Shown here: piece after piece, positions 27,156 to 37,205 of the stretch
How the letters are laid out: the number at the start of each line of letters is the position of its first letter
Numbering within the stretch: position 1 is the first letter of the stretch
Source: Agromyces mediolanus
GTDB lineage: Bacteria; Actinomycetota; Actinomycetes; Actinomycetales; Microbacteriaceae
DNA: 64,000 bases
Reading direction: 5' to 3'
NCBI RefSeq assembly: GCF_023715325.1
Contig: NZ_JAMBNX010000003.1
Coordinates: forward strand, 248,001 to 312,000
The notes under the pieces: generated by a model
Database searches by the model: none
Told to the model about the DNA's origin: nothing
What the model saw: the letters and a program-made list of their open reading frames with translations, nothing else
Translations under genes and position numbers: made by a program

Positions 27156-28037
27156 GTGAACGGACCCATCGACGGACTGCTGAGCACGCTCCATCTGACG
27201 AACACGGGGGCCCGCACCACCGAGGACATCTTCACCGGCCCGTCGCAGTGGATGCCGCTCGGCCGCGTCTTCGGTGGGCAGGTGCTCGCCCAGTCCCTGA
27301 TGGCGGCGATGCACACCGTCGAACCAGAGCGGATCATCCACTCGATGCACGGGTACTTCCTGCGGCCGGGCGATGTCGAGCACCCGATCACGTTCTCGGT
27401 GGACCGCCTCCACGACGGCCGCTCGTTCTCGACCCGGCGCACGCACGCCTTCCAGAACGGCGAACCGATCCTCTCCCTCATCGCCTCGTTCCAAACGCGC
27501 GACGAGGGCCTCGAGCACCAGTTGGCCATGCCCGAGGACCTGCCCGACCCCGAGAGCCTGCCCTCGACCGCCGACGTGCTCGGCACGGTCGACCACGACG
27601 TCGCCCGCTACTGGGCGAGCGAGCGGGCGTTCGACATGCGCCACGTGCCCTCGCCGATCTACCTCGAGGTGGCGGGCGAGCGGGTGCCGCGGCAGGCGGT
27701 GTGGATGCGCGCCTTCGGGCGACTGCCCGACGACCCGAATCAGCACCGCGCGGCACTCGCCTACGCGAGCGACTACTCGATCCTCGAGCCGATCCTCCGC
27801 GCCCACGGAGCCGCCTGGACGACGCCCGGCCTGAAGATCGCGAGCCTCGACCACGCGATGTGGTGGCATCGCGACGCCCGGGTCGACGAGTGGCTGCTCT
27901 TCACCCAGGAGTCCCCCTCCGCCGCCGGCGGACGCGGGCTGTCGCTCGGACGCATCTACACGCGCGACGGTGTGCTCGTCGCGAGCGTCGCCCAGGAGGG
28001 CATGGTCCGGGTGCCGAATCCGACGACGTTCGACTGA
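27156..28037 (+). CDS. tesB: acyl-CoA thioesterase II
   Basis: Hydrolyses acyl-CoA to free acid and CoA. The 293 residues form the double hot-dog TesB fold. Family segments are RVFGGQVLAQSLMAA, SMHGYFLRPGD, RTHAFQNGEPI and the catalytic Asp in LDHAMWWHR. The C-terminus has GRIYTRDGVLVASVAQEG. The GTG at 27156 follows TGGAGG and fits the family start; the open frame continues upstream without similarity. Confidence 0.95.
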   Translation: MNGPIDGLLSTLHLTNTGARTTEDIFTGPSQWMPLGRVFGGQVLAQSLMAAMHTVEPERIIHSMHGYFLRPGDVEHPITFSVDRLHDGRSFSTRRTHAFQNGEPILSLIASFQTRDEGLEHQLAMPEDLPDPESLPSTADVLGTVDHDVARYWASERAFDMRHVPSPIYLEVAGERVPRQAVWMRAFGRLPDDPNQHRAALAYASDYSILEPILRAHGAAWTTPGLKIASLDHAMWWHRDARVDEWLLFTQESPSAAGGRGLSLGRIYTRDGVLVASVAQEGMVRVPNPTTFD

Positions 28038-28057
28038 GCCGGCCGGCGGTTCCGCCG
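28038..28057 (+). terminator. terminator after tesB
   Basis: A perfect 9-bp inverted repeat GGCCGGCGG-TT-CCGCCGGCC directly after the tesB stop. Confidence 0.6.
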
Positions 28058-28197
28058 GCCTGCCGCTCCGCCGGCCCGTCGCCCGCCATGGAACGGCGTG
28101 CGGACCTGAGTGCGCGCTGAGGATTCCTCCGGAGCGGCCCGAGTTGCGGCAGAATCAGCTCACCGACCCGCCGAGGTCGATGACGGGGAGGTCGCCG

Positions 28198-28680
28198 ATG
28201 TCCGATGCCACGCGACTCAGCCGGCGCGCGATGCTCGCGCTCGGTGGAACCGGCGGCGCCCTCACCCTCGCGGCGTGCGCCACCGGCGGCCCGCCCGCCG
28301 ACAGCGGCGACGGCGGTTCCGGGGGTTCCGGGGGTTCCGGCGAGGGCGGGAGCACCGGCAGCGGATCCGGTTCCGCGTTGGCTCCCGGCAGCGAGCTGGC
28401 GAAACTCGCCGAAGTACCGGTCGGCGGGAGCGTCTCGGCGACTGTGGACGGCGAGGCGCTGCTCCTCTCCCAGCCCACCGCCGGCACCGTGATGGCGTTC
28501 AGTGCCATCTGCACCCATCAGCAGTGCGTCGTCGCAGCGGCGGGTGCGGAGTTCGACTGCCCCTGCCACGGATCGAGGTACGACGCCGCCACCGGTGAGG
28601 TGCTGCAGGGTCCGGCGTTGAGGCCGCTGACGGCGATCCCGGTCGCGGTCGACGGGGATCGCGTCGTCGTCTCGGGGTGA
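28198..28680 (+). CDS. Rieske [2Fe-2S] lipoprotein
   Basis: Exported electron-transfer protein (160 residues). The N-terminus has twin Arg (R9-R10 in RLSRRAMLALGG) and a lipobox LAAC ending at C27, so it is a probable Tat-exported lipoprotein. A Gly/Ser linker (GGSGGSGGSG, coded by short tandem repeats) leads to the Rieske domain. The cluster ligands are C105, H107, C121 and H124, and the disulfide pair is C110 and C123 (CTHQQC; CPCHGS). The ATG at 28198 has GGGGAGG upstream. Its stop overlaps the next start (GTGA). Confidence 0.93.
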   Translation: MSDATRLSRRAMLALGGTGGALTLAACATGGPPADSGDGGSGGSGGSGEGGSTGSGSGSALAPGSELAKLAEVPVGGSVSATVDGEALLLSQPTAGTVMAFSAICTHQQCVVAAAGAEFDCPCHGSRYDAATGEVLQGPALRPLTAIPVAVDGDRVVVSG

Positions 28681-29174
28681 CACCGGTGAGCTACGAGTTC
28701 GCCGGGTTGCCGTTGCACGTGCTCCTCGTGCACGCCGTGATCGTGCTCACCCCGCTCTGCGCCGTGCTGCTCGTCGTGCTCGCGGCGTGGCCGCGCGCCA
28801 GACGCGTCCTCTGGCTTCCCGCGCTGCTCGGCACCGCCCTGGTGCTGCCGCTCGGCCTCGTGACGGTCGAAGCCGGCAAGTGGCTCGAGGCGCGGGTGCC
28901 GCCCGCGCCACTGATCCAGGATCACACCTCGCGCGGCGAGTCGATTCTGCCGTGGCTCGTCGCGCTCCTCGGCGTCGCGGTCGCGGTGGCGGCGTGGGCG
29001 CTCCTCGAGCGGCGTGCGAGCGCGTTCGGCACACGTTTGGCGGTGTCCGCCGTGCTGACGGTCGCGGCGCTCGCGGTCGGCACGGGAACCGTCATGACGC
29101 TCGTGACGATCGGCGAATCCGGGAGCCGCGCCGTCTGGGAGGGCGGGTTCAGTGAGGATCCGCTGGGACGCTGA
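28677..29174 (+). CDS. DUF2231-like four-helix membrane protein
   Basis: A 165-residue membrane protein with four hydrophobic segments (about 12-37, 45-62, 88-108 and 115-145). HVLLVHAVIVLTPL at the start resembles DUF2231 proteins, whose paired His residues may bind haem or metal. It overlaps the Rieske gene by 4 bases (GTGA), so the two are made together and it is the likely membrane partner of the Rieske protein. The partnership is inferred from coupling, not from a known complex. Confidence 0.75.
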   Translation: MTPVSYEFAGLPLHVLLVHAVIVLTPLCAVLLVVLAAWPRARRVLWLPALLGTALVLPLGLVTVEAGKWLEARVPPAPLIQDHTSRGESILPWLVALLGVAVAVAAWALLERRASAFGTRLAVSAVLTVAALAVGTGTVMTLVTIGESGSRAVWEGGFSEDPLGR

Positions 29175-29264
29175 GCCGCGGTGCGGTCGGCGACGGCGCG
29201 TTCAGCCGCGGTGCGGTCGGCGACGGCGCGTTCAGCCGCGTCGCGTTCAGCGACGGCGCGTTCA
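29175..29264. repeat. 30-bp tandem repeat, 3 copies, between convergent genes
   Basis: Three head-to-tail 30-bp units: 29175-29204 and 29205-29234 are identical, and 29235-29264 is a diverged copy. The last unit contains the stop codon of the thioesterase gene read on the minus strand, and every unit starts with TGA in that direction. The array fills the gap between the DUF2231-like and thioesterase genes. Confidence 0.92.
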
Positions 29265-29741
29265 GCGGCGGCGGAACGCCACCGGGGCTTCGAGATAGGG
29301 CTCCCAGGCGGCGCGCTCGGCGTCGGTGATGCGGCGCGGGCGCTCGCTCGCCGCATCGACGAGCACGATGGTCGTGGATGCGCGCGTGTAGAGCGTGCGC
29401 GGCTCGGCGCCGAGCGGCGAGAACACCTCGTAACAGACGTCGAGGCTCGCGCCGCCCATGTGGCCGATCCACAGTTCGATGTCGAGCGGCAGCCGCTGAT
29501 ACGGGATCGGCGCGAGGTACTCGACCTCCTGCCTGGCGATGAGTGTGACGGTCGTCGCCCCCGGCGTCGCGTCGAGCACGGCCGTGGAGGCGCCCACGGC
29601 GTGCTCGACGGAGCCGTCGTCGTTCACCCAGAACGCCTGGATGCGAGCCTCCTCGAGGAGGCTCAGCATCCGGGCGTTGTTGACGTGCCCGTACGCGTCC
29701 AGGTCGCTCCAGCGGAGCGGGGTCGGCACGTGCAGTCGCAT
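29262..29741 (-). CDS. acyl-CoA thioesterase (4HBT hot-dog family)
   Basis: A 159-residue hot-dog thioesterase of the YbgC/4-hydroxybenzoyl-CoA type. It has the active-site motif RWSDLDAYGHVNNARML with the conserved Asp, and VEYLAPIPY. Substrate is unknown. The ATG is one base after the ettA stop (TGACATG), so the gene is translated from the ettA message. The stop codon lies inside a 30-bp tandem repeat. Confidence 0.9.
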   Translation of the reverse strand: MRLHVPTPLRWSDLDAYGHVNNARMLSLLEEARIQAFWVNDDGSVEHAVGASTAVLDATPGATTVTLIARQEVEYLAPIPYQRLPLDIELWIGHMGGASLDVCYEVFSPLGAEPRTLYTRASTTIVLVDAASERPRRITDAERAAWEPYLEAPVAFRRR

Positions 29742-29742
29742 G

Positions 29743-31425
<1,683 letters not shown>

Positions 31426-31430
31426 GTCGC

Positions 31431-31916
31431 CTACCAGTCTATGGGCCGGGTCTGCCCGACGAGGCATCCGCCGTTTCCGAGCGCGGGGCGGACCGCGCTC
31501 TGATAGCCGTCCGACTTCGGGCCGTACTGACCGACCAGGCACGCACCGTTGAAGGCGACGGCGAACTGGATCGAGTCGGCCGGTTCGCCGAGCGTCGTCT
31601 CGTCCGAGGTGACCGCCATCGCAGCTCGGTCGAACCCTCCAGCGATCAGCGCATCGATGAAGTCACGGCCTCCAGCGGCCCCGTTCGCAGCGATGACCGC
31701 GGCGTTCACCTGGTCGAAGTACGGCAGGTTGTCGTCCGCCGAGGCGTCCGGCTGCAGGACGAGCGGCGTCACCGACGTCGGGGGCGCGCTCGCATCGGGG
31801 CTCGGGCGTGCGCTGTCGCTCGGCGTCGGGGCGCCGCCGAAGCAACCCGCCAGGAGGACCGCGGTCGCAACCGCCAGCGTCGCGGCACCGGCCGCCTGAC
31901 CCACTCGCCGTCGCAT
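31431..31916 (-). CDS. DUF6993-type lipoprotein
   Basis: A 161-residue exported lipoprotein. The signal peptide ends in the lipobox LLAGC (near residue 25), followed by a Ser/Pro/Asp-rich linker and a small domain with ALIAGGFDRAAMAVTSDET and FNGACLVGQYG that carries two Cys residues. It resembles DUF6993 proteins known mainly from Microbacteriaceae; function unknown. It ends 5 bases before ettA and follows ssb. Confidence 0.8.
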   Translation of the reverse strand: MRRRVGQAAGAATLAVATAVLLAGCFGGAPTPSDSARPSPDASAPPTSVTPLVLQPDASADDNLPYFDQVNAAVIAANGAAGGRDFIDALIAGGFDRAAMAVTSDETTLGEPADSIQFAVAFNGACLVGQYGPKSDGYQSAVRPALGNGGCLVGQTRPIDW

Positions 31917-31960
31917 CGCTCGCTCCTCGTTCGGGGCGGCGATCGCCGCACCCCACGAGT

Positions 31961-32503
31961 CTAAGCGGTCGGTCCTGCGAGAGCCCGGAAAGCCTCATCG
32001 AAGGTGCCCTCCGGCACCTCGTCGAGTTCGCCGGCCTCGAGCGGGTCGGCTTCGGCCTCATGGTCGCTCGGGTCGAAGGCGGTGTCGCGCGCCGACCGGC
32101 CGGACTCCACCGCGATCGGCTTCGGCTCGCCGTCTGGCGCGCCGGGCTGGATACGCCTCGGACGGGTCATCGCCCAGTTGAGGTCGTGCCCGATCGCCTC
32201 GGCATCGATCTCGGCCGTGGTGCCCTGGCGGTCCGCCGTCTGCCAGGCGCGGATGCGGAGACGCCCGGTGACGACCACATGCTCGCCCTTGCGCACCGAG
32301 AACCCCACGTGGTCGGCGAGGCGCCGGAATGCCGAGACCGTGTACCAGTTGGTCTCGCCGTCGTGCCACTCGCCTCGCTCGCGGTCGAACACGCGTCGCG
32401 AGGACGCGAGCCGGAACGACACGATCGGCACCCCTTTCGCCGTCACGTACGTGCGCGGGTCGCTGCCCACGATGCCGGTCACGGCGATGTTGTCTTCGTT
32501 CAT
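31961..32503 (-). CDS. ssb: single-stranded DNA-binding protein (short paralogue)
   Basis: OB-fold protein of 180 residues. It starts MNEDNIAVTGIVGSDPRTYV and shows the SSB pattern VSFRLASSRRVF and WYTVSAFRRLADHV, then KGEHVVVTGRLRIR. The C-terminal region is acidic but lacks the usual DDDxPF tip and ends ALAGPTA, so it is probably not the replicative SSB but an auxiliary form. The ATG at 32503 has GAGGAG upstream. First gene of the ssb-lipoprotein-ettA-thioesterase set. Confidence 0.88.
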   Translation of the reverse strand: MNEDNIAVTGIVGSDPRTYVTAKGVPIVSFRLASSRRVFDRERGEWHDGETNWYTVSAFRRLADHVGFSVRKGEHVVVTGRLRIRAWQTADRQGTTAEIDAEAIGHDLNWAMTRPRRIQPGAPDGEPKPIAVESGRSARDTAFDPSDHEAEADPLEAGELDEVPEGTFDEAFRALAGPTA

Positions 32504-32895
32504 GGTCTCCTCGCTCTCCGGGTGCCGCCGTTCGGCACCCCGCGGCATCCGGAGCGCTCGTGCCGGGATCGCCCCGGATGCCGCGTGCTGCCAAGCCTCG
32601 TCGGGGCCGGTCCGCAAACGGGGTCGTCCGGGCGCTTCTGTGGAGAGCCGCCCGGCCGGCCGTGCGGACGCGGACCGAGGCTTCAGGCCGGTCGCCGGGC
32701 AGGAGCCCGCCACGGCCCGCCCCGATCGCGTCAGGATCGGGATCTGCCCCGACACGCGCGCGCCGGCTGCTCGGGCTCGGGCACCGCTTCGGAGACGAGC
32801 GACGTGCTTCGCCCTTCCCGGCCGGAGCCGTGTCGGTGGTCGCCCGTACCTTGGGAGCAGACGCAGGGCCGGCTGCACGAAGCGAGAGGAGCGAC
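32504..32895. other. 392-base intergenic region between ssb and a small gene
   Basis: No gene is supported here. On the ssb side are two stacked inverted repeats: 32520-32526 with 32534-32540 (7 bp) and 32541-32552 with 32574-32585 (perfect 12 bp). On the right side TACCTT at 32847-32852 could be a -10 box for the small gene at 32896. The middle of the region shows nothing I recognise. Confidence 0.5.
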
Positions 32896-33141
32896 ATGTC
32901 CATGACCGTCTCGATCCGCGAGCCGTTCCCCGACCGCATCCCCGGTCTGAACTTCGCCGCCGCCGCCCCCGACCTCTGGCGCGTCGCCGCGAGCGACGGC
33001 GCGCTGCTCGGCCACATCCGTCGCCGTGAGATCGGCGGCGTCGAGCGCTTCAGCTCACGCCGGCTCCTTCCCGGCGGCCGTCAGGGCATCGATCTCGGCG
33101 AGTTCTGGTCGCCCCGAGATGCCGCCGAGGTCTTCCGCTGA
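32896..33141 (+). CDS. small hypothetical protein
   Basis: An 81-residue basic protein starting MSMTVSIREPFPDRIPGLNF. It holds APDLWRVAASDGALLGHIRR and ends in a short Asp/Glu patch (DLGEFWSPRDAAEVFR). No signal or membrane segment. GAGAGGA upstream of the ATG and GC-rich third positions support a real gene. I do not recognise a family and propose no function. Confidence 0.65.
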   Translation: MSMTVSIREPFPDRIPGLNFAAAAPDLWRVAASDGALLGHIRRREIGGVERFSSRRLLPGGRQGIDLGEFWSPRDAAEVFR

Positions 33142-33210
33142 TCCGGCGGCCCCGCGGCGCGGCTTCATGGCGCGCCGCGCGACCGCTCCGGCACACGCCG
33201 TCGTGGCGGT

Positions 33211-33216
33211 TACGCT
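33211..33216 (+). promoter_or_regulatory. leaderless-type -10 box of the gene at 33223
   Basis: TACGCT, 6 bases before the ATG at 33223. Confidence 0.5.
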
Positions 33217-33222
33217 GCGCTC

Positions 33223-33906
33223 ATGCAGTGGTGGAACGATCTCATCTCCTGGCTCGACTCGAGCGCTTCGCGGCCCGCGGTCTTCTCGGCCGCCGTGCTC
33301 TTCCTCGCCGTGCTCGCCGCCGGCCTGCTCGCCGCCTGGATCGCGAGCGGTGCGGTGAAGCGAGTGGTCGCCCAACGCGATCGCGAGCTCAAGACCGCCG
33401 CGATCGCGGCACTCGTCGATGCGGCCACCGAGGCCTCGGTCTGGAACTCGCTGACGCCGCAGGAGCAGGTACTGGCCGACCGGGCGGTCGGACAAGCCGA
33501 CATCCTCATCCGCACGCTCCCGATCCGTGGCGCCGATATCGCCGCGAACTGGTCGGCACATCAGCTGCACGAGCTGAAGCGTGCCTCCGCGACCTTCGGC
33601 TACCAGCTCGACCCGGCCGTGGCAGAGTTCCGCGACCGGCTGCTGGAGTGGCAGCGCCGCCCCTCGCGCACGAAGCGCCAGTTCCAGAACGACCTCGACC
33701 GGTGGCGTTCACAGCGACAGGAGCCGGAGCAGTCGATGATCGAGGAGCAGGATGCGTGGGTCGCGAGCCAGCACCACGAGCGGTTCCAGGACTCGGAGAC
33801 CGTCGCCGAGGCCCGCACCGTGCCCGTCACGACAGCGACGCAGGCACCCGCGGCCCCGCAGACGGCGCCGACGACCCCGCTGGCACCCAGCGACTCGTCG
33901 CGCTGA
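33223..33906 (+). CDS. hypothetical single-span membrane protein
   Basis: A 227-residue protein with one transmembrane helix near residues 19-41 (VFSAAVLFLAVLAAGLLAAW) and a large cytosolic helical part rich in Gln/Arg/Glu (residues 45-190), followed by a Thr/Ala/Pro-rich disordered tail. No catalytic motif seen. A TACGCT box sits 6 bases before the ATG, predicting a leaderless mRNA. Ends at a double terminator. Confidence 0.75.
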   Translation: MQWWNDLISWLDSSASRPAVFSAAVLFLAVLAAGLLAAWIASGAVKRVVAQRDRELKTAAIAALVDAATEASVWNSLTPQEQVLADRAVGQADILIRTLPIRGADIAANWSAHQLHELKRASATFGYQLDPAVAEFRDRLLEWQRRPSRTKRQFQNDLDRWRSQRQEPEQSMIEEQDAWVASQHHERFQDSETVAEARTVPVTTATQAPAAPQTAPTTPLAPSDSSR

Positions 33907-33948
33907 CCGCGCGTCCGCGCGAGCGGAGTGCGACTCGACCACCACGAG

Positions 33949-33987
33949 CGAAGCCCCGTCGGATCGATTCGGTCCCACGGGGCTTCG
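33949..33987 (+). terminator. terminator after the 227-residue membrane protein gene
   Basis: An 11-bp stem CGAAGCCCCGT/ACGGGGCTTCG with a 17-base loop, 42 bases after the stop. Confidence 0.75.
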
Positions 33988-33996
33988 TGCGTTCCT

Positions 33997-34021
33997 GACC
34001 CGGAGCACGCGGCTCCGGGTC
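33997..34021. terminator. second hairpin terminator between convergent genes
   Basis: A 10-bp stem GACCCGGAGC/GCTCCGGGTC with loop ACGCG lies between the convergent gene ends at 33906 and 34062. It probably also ends nadE. Confidence 0.7.
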
Positions 34022-34061
34022 GGGGCCACCAGAGATCCGGGCCGGCGCGGCCAGAACCAGC

Positions 34062-34883
34062 TCAGCGCCACCAGGAGTCGAACTTGGACGCCGGCGTCTC
34101 GCGCTTGTGCCGGGTCTGACGGTAGCGGGCCTCGATGCGCTCGGCGACCGAGTCGTCGACCGTTCCGCCTTCGAGGAACTCGTCGAGGTCGCGATAGCTC
34201 AACCCGAGGTTCGCTTCGTCCGATTGCCCCGGGTCATCGTCCAGCAGGTCGGCCGTCGGCACCTTCACGTACAGCCGCTCGGGCGCATCGAGCGCCTCGA
34301 GCAGCGACCGCCCCTGACGCTTGGTCAGCCCGGTCAGCGGCAGCAGGTCGGCGCCGCCGTCTCCGTACTTCGTGAAGAATCCGGTGACGGCCTCGGCAGC
34401 GTGATCCGTGCCGACGACGAGCATCCGCCGCTCCCCCGCGATCGCGTACTGCGCGATCATGCGCATCCGCGCCTTGACGTTGCCCTTGCCGAAATCGCTG
34501 AGTTCGGTGCCGAGCGCTTCGGCGTACTCGCCGTCGATCCCGTCGACGCCGCCGGCGATGTCGAACACCACGCGCTCGTCGGGACGGATGAAGTCGAGGG
34601 CGAGCTGCGCGTCCGCTTCGTCCCGCTGCACTCGGTAGGGCAGCCGGACGGCGACGAAGCGCGCCTCGACCCCCTCCGCGCGGAGACCCTCCACCGCGAG
34701 CTGGCAGAGCCGCCCGGCGAGCGAGGAGTCCTGCCCGCCACTGATGCCCAGCACCAAGCCGGTGGCTCCGGAGCGGCGCAGATAGTCCTGCAGGAACCGG
34801 ACCCGTTCGGCCACCTCCTCGGCGGCGTCGATCCGGGGCCGGACGTGGAGTTCTTCGATGATGGTGGCCTGCATCGCTCGCAT
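34062..34883 (-). CDS. nadE: ammonia-dependent NAD+ synthetase
   Basis: Converts deamido-NAD, ATP and ammonia to NAD (last step of NAD synthesis). The 273 residues match the short, ammonia-dependent form without a glutaminase domain. The ATP-binding P-loop SGGQDS is at 48-53, and [26 protein letters not shown] and PTADL are typical. The ATG at 34883 is supported by TAGGGT 6 bases upstream (leaderless) even though a second ATG comes three codons later. Confidence 0.96.
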   Translation of the reverse strand: MRAMQATIIEELHVRPRIDAAEEVAERVRFLQDYLRRSGATGLVLGISGGQDSSLAGRLCQLAVEGLRAEGVEARFVAVRLPYRVQRDEADAQLALDFIRPDERVVFDIAGGVDGIDGEYAEALGTELSDFGKGNVKARMRMIAQYAIAGERRMLVVGTDHAAEAVTGFFTKYGDGGADLLPLTGLTKRQGRSLLEALDAPERLYVKVPTADLLDDDPGQSDEANLGLSYRDLDEFLEGGTVDDSVAERIEARYRQTRHKRETPASKFDSWWR

Positions 34884-34889
34884 GCCTCG

Positions 34890-34895
34890 ACCCTA
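34890..34895 (-). promoter_or_regulatory. leaderless-type -10 box of nadE
   Basis: TAGGGT on the minus strand, 6 bases before the nadE ATG. Confidence 0.5.
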
Positions 34896-35007
34896 GCGCT
34901 CGCGTGTTTCGGTCGTGAGACGCGATCCCGCGCTACGCTCGGCGGCAGCGCGGGCACGCCGCACCGGATCGGATCGATCCGCGCCGGCTCGTGACGGAGG
35001 GGGATCC

Positions 35008-36228
35008 ATGGACGTCTCGATCGGCACGCTCGTGCTCTTCCCGGCCGTCGCGGTTGCGGCGCCGCTCCTGGTGCGAGCCGTCGGCAAGCTCGTGGCGATC
35101 CCGCTCGTCGTGTTCGAGATCGTGCTCGGCCTCATGCTCGGGCCGTCGCTGCTCGGCTGGATCCGACCGGACGACTTCACCGGCATGCTCGCCGACTTCG
35201 GGCTCGCGATGCTGTTCTTCCTCGCCGGGAACGAGATCGACCTCCGAACCATCCGCGGCCGTCCGCTGAGCCGCGCGACGATCGGCTGGATCATCTCGCT
35301 CTGCGCCGGTGTCGGGATCGCCGCCCTCCTCGCGCCCTCGTTGCCGGCGGCTGCCTTCATCGGCATCGCCCTCACCTCGACCGCGCTCGGCACCATCATG
35401 CCGGTCCTGCGCGACGCCGGGGAGCTGCGCACCCCGTTCGGCATCGGCGTCCTCGCGATCGGCGCCGTGGGCGAGTTCGGGCCGCTCATCGCGATCTCCC
35501 TCTTCCTGAGCGGCCGCGCACCCGGGATCGCGACCCTCGTGCTGCTCGCCTTCGCCGTGATCACGGGCCTCGCCATCTGGGCGGCGGCGAGCGGCGCCGG
35601 CCGCCGACTGCACCGCGTCATCGCGGCCACGCTGCGCACCAGCGGGCAGTTCGCGGTCCGACTCGTGCTCCTGATCCTCGCCGCGCTCGTCGCCCTCAGC
35701 ACCGTGCTCGACCTCGACATGCTCCTCGGCGCGTTCGCCGCCGGGGTGCTCTACCGGCTCCTGCTGAACGGGGCGCCGGAGCCCGACACCGAGCTCATCG
35801 AACGGAAGCTGGAGGCGATCGGCTACGGCTTCCTCGTGCCGATCTTCTTCATCAACACGGGCGTGACCTTCGATCTCGCAGGGCTCATCGCCGACCCACG
35901 GAACCTCCTGCTGCTGCCGATCTTCGTGCTGCTGCTCCTCGTCGTCCGAGGCATCCCGTCGATGCTCGCCGCTCCAGCCGGGAGCGACTGGCGCGACCGC
36001 GGAGCGACGCTCCTCTTCGGCGCGACCGGCTTACCCATCATCGTCGCCGTGACGGCGATCGGCGTGGATCGCGGCGAGCTGCCGAGCGGTACGGCGGCCG
36101 CGCTCGTGGGCGCCGGAATGCTCTCCGTGCTCGTCTTCCCGCTCGTCGCGCTCTCGCTCCGGCGCCGCGCAGCGGACGCACCGAGCGCACCCGGACCCGA
36201 CCGATTCGACGTGCCGACGGAGGGGTGA
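35008..36228 (+). CDS. cation:proton antiporter (CPA2 / KefB-like)
   Basis: A 406-residue membrane protein with about 12 hydrophobic segments. Features of the CPA2 family are ADFGLAMLFFLAGNEIDL near 60-80, TSTALGTIMPVLRDAGEL near 128-145 and the discontinuous helix region with FGPLIAISLF. It probably exchanges Na+ or K+ for H+. No C-terminal TrkA domain is present. The ATG at 35008 follows GGAGGGGG. A TACGCT -10-like box lies near 34931. Confidence 0.9.
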   Translation: MDVSIGTLVLFPAVAVAAPLLVRAVGKLVAIPLVVFEIVLGLMLGPSLLGWIRPDDFTGMLADFGLAMLFFLAGNEIDLRTIRGRPLSRATIGWIISLCAGVGIAALLAPSLPAAAFIGIALTSTALGTIMPVLRDAGELRTPFGIGVLAIGAVGEFGPLIAISLFLSGRAPGIATLVLLAFAVITGLAIWAAASGAGRRLHRVIAATLRTSGQFAVRLVLLILAALVALSTVLDLDMLLGAFAAGVLYRLLLNGAPEPDTELIERKLEAIGYGFLVPIFFINTGVTFDLAGLIADPRNLLLLPIFVLLLLVVRGIPSMLAAPAGSDWRDRGATLLFGATGLPIIVAVTAIGVDRGELPSGTAAALVGAGMLSVLVFPLVALSLRRRAADAPSAPGPDRFDVPTEG

Positions 36229-36269
36229 ACCGCCAGGGCTCGCTATGCTGTCTTCGGCGGTCACGCCGG

Positions 36270-36342
36270 CCCCCCGTAGCTCAGTGGACAGAGCAGGTGG
36301 CTTCTACCCACTTGGTCGGGAGTTCGAATCTCTCCGGGGGGA
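36270..36342 (+). tRNA. tRNA-Arg(TCT)
   Basis: A 73-base cloverleaf: acceptor CCCCCCG/CGGGGGG, anticodon loop CTTCTAC (anticodon TCT), T loop TTCGAAT. CCA is not encoded. Confidence 0.95.
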
Positions 36343-36395
36343 CGCCGGCGAAACCCGGCCCCGTGACCGTTCCCGGGCCGCAGCCCACTCGCCGG

Positions 36396-36401
36396 TAGAC
36401 T
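36396..36401 (+). promoter_or_regulatory. leaderless-type -10 box of orn
   Basis: TAGACT, 6 bases before the orn ATG at 36408. Confidence 0.55.
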
Positions 36402-36407
36402 CGCCGC

Positions 36408-37031
36408 ATGGCAAGCGCGAGCGACCGACTGGTCTGGATCGACTGCGAGATGACCGGACTCGACCTCGAGGTCGATGAACTGGTCGAGATCGCCGTCGTC
36501 ATCACCGACTACGAGCTGAATCCCGTCGACGACGGCATCAGCATCGTCATCAAGCCCGATGCGAGTGCGCTCGAGCACATGAACGACTTCGTGCGGGCGA
36601 TGCACACCGAGTCGGGCCTCATCGAGGAGATCCCGAGCGGTGTCTCCCTCGCCGACGCCGAGTACCAGGTGCTCGAGTACGTGCTGCAGCACATCCCGGA
36701 GGAGCAGAAGGCGCCGCTCGCCGGCAACTCCATCGGCACCGACCGCGCGTTCCTCACCAAGTTCATGCCGCGACTCGACGCACACCTGCACTACCGCAAC
36801 GTCGACGTGTCCTCGATCAAGGAGCTCGCGAAGCGCTGGTTCCCCCGCGCCTACTTCAACGCTCCCGCCAAGCACGGCGGGCATCGCGCGCTCGCCGACA
36901 TCCTCGAGTCGATCCTCGAGCTGCGGTACTACCGTCAGGCCGTCTTCGTCGCCGACCCGGGCCTCACCAGCCAGGAGCTGCAGGCGATCTCGGCCGCCGT
37001 CGTGAACGAGTTCGCACCCGACGTGGTGTAA
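36408..37031 (+). CDS. orn: oligoribonuclease
   Basis: 3'-5' exoribonuclease that degrades 2-5-mer RNAs and pGpG. The 207 residues carry the DEDDh signature: WIDCEMTGLDLEVDELVEIA at the start, NSIGTDRAFL in the middle, and the His and Asp of KHGGHRALADILESI. The TAGACT box 6 bases upstream predicts a leaderless message. tRNA-Arg lies upstream and tRNA-His follows 39 bases after the stop. Confidence 0.97.
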   Translation: MASASDRLVWIDCEMTGLDLEVDELVEIAVVITDYELNPVDDGISIVIKPDASALEHMNDFVRAMHTESGLIEEIPSGVSLADAEYQVLEYVLQHIPEEQKAPLAGNSIGTDRAFLTKFMPRLDAHLHYRNVDVSSIKELAKRWFPRAYFNAPAKHGGHRALADILESILELRYYRQAVFVADPGLTSQELQAISAAVVNEFAPDVV

Positions 37032-37070
37032 GCTCGTGGAGTTGCCTCCCGCATTCTGCGGTGGCGCATG

Positions 37071-37146
37071 GTGGGTATAGCTCAGTTGGTAGAGCGCCTG
37101 GTTGTGGTCCAGGAGGTCGCGGGTTCAAGCCCCGTTACTCACCCCA
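37071..37146 (+). tRNA. tRNA-His(GTG)
   Basis: Cloverleaf with acceptor GTGGGTA/TACTCAC, anticodon stem CCTGG/CCAGG, loop TTGTGGT (anticodon GTG) and T loop TTCAAGC. A G at 37070 can serve as the histidine-specific G-1 opposite C at 37143. CCA follows at 37144-37146 and may be encoded, unlike the other three tRNAs here. Confidence 0.95.
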
Positions 37147-37205
37147 AACCGATGGCCCCGGCACCGACGTCGGGGCCATCGTGCATCTGCGGGTGAGGAG
37201 CACGA

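Noticed and set aside
29175-29264. CRISPR array
   Set aside because: The units are directly adjacent with no spacers, and no cas genes are present. It is a simple tandem repeat.
36270-37146. Integrative element at tRNA-Arg or tRNA-His
   Set aside because: No integrase, no repeated tRNA 3' end and no atypical genes nearby; orn and the zincin are core genes.
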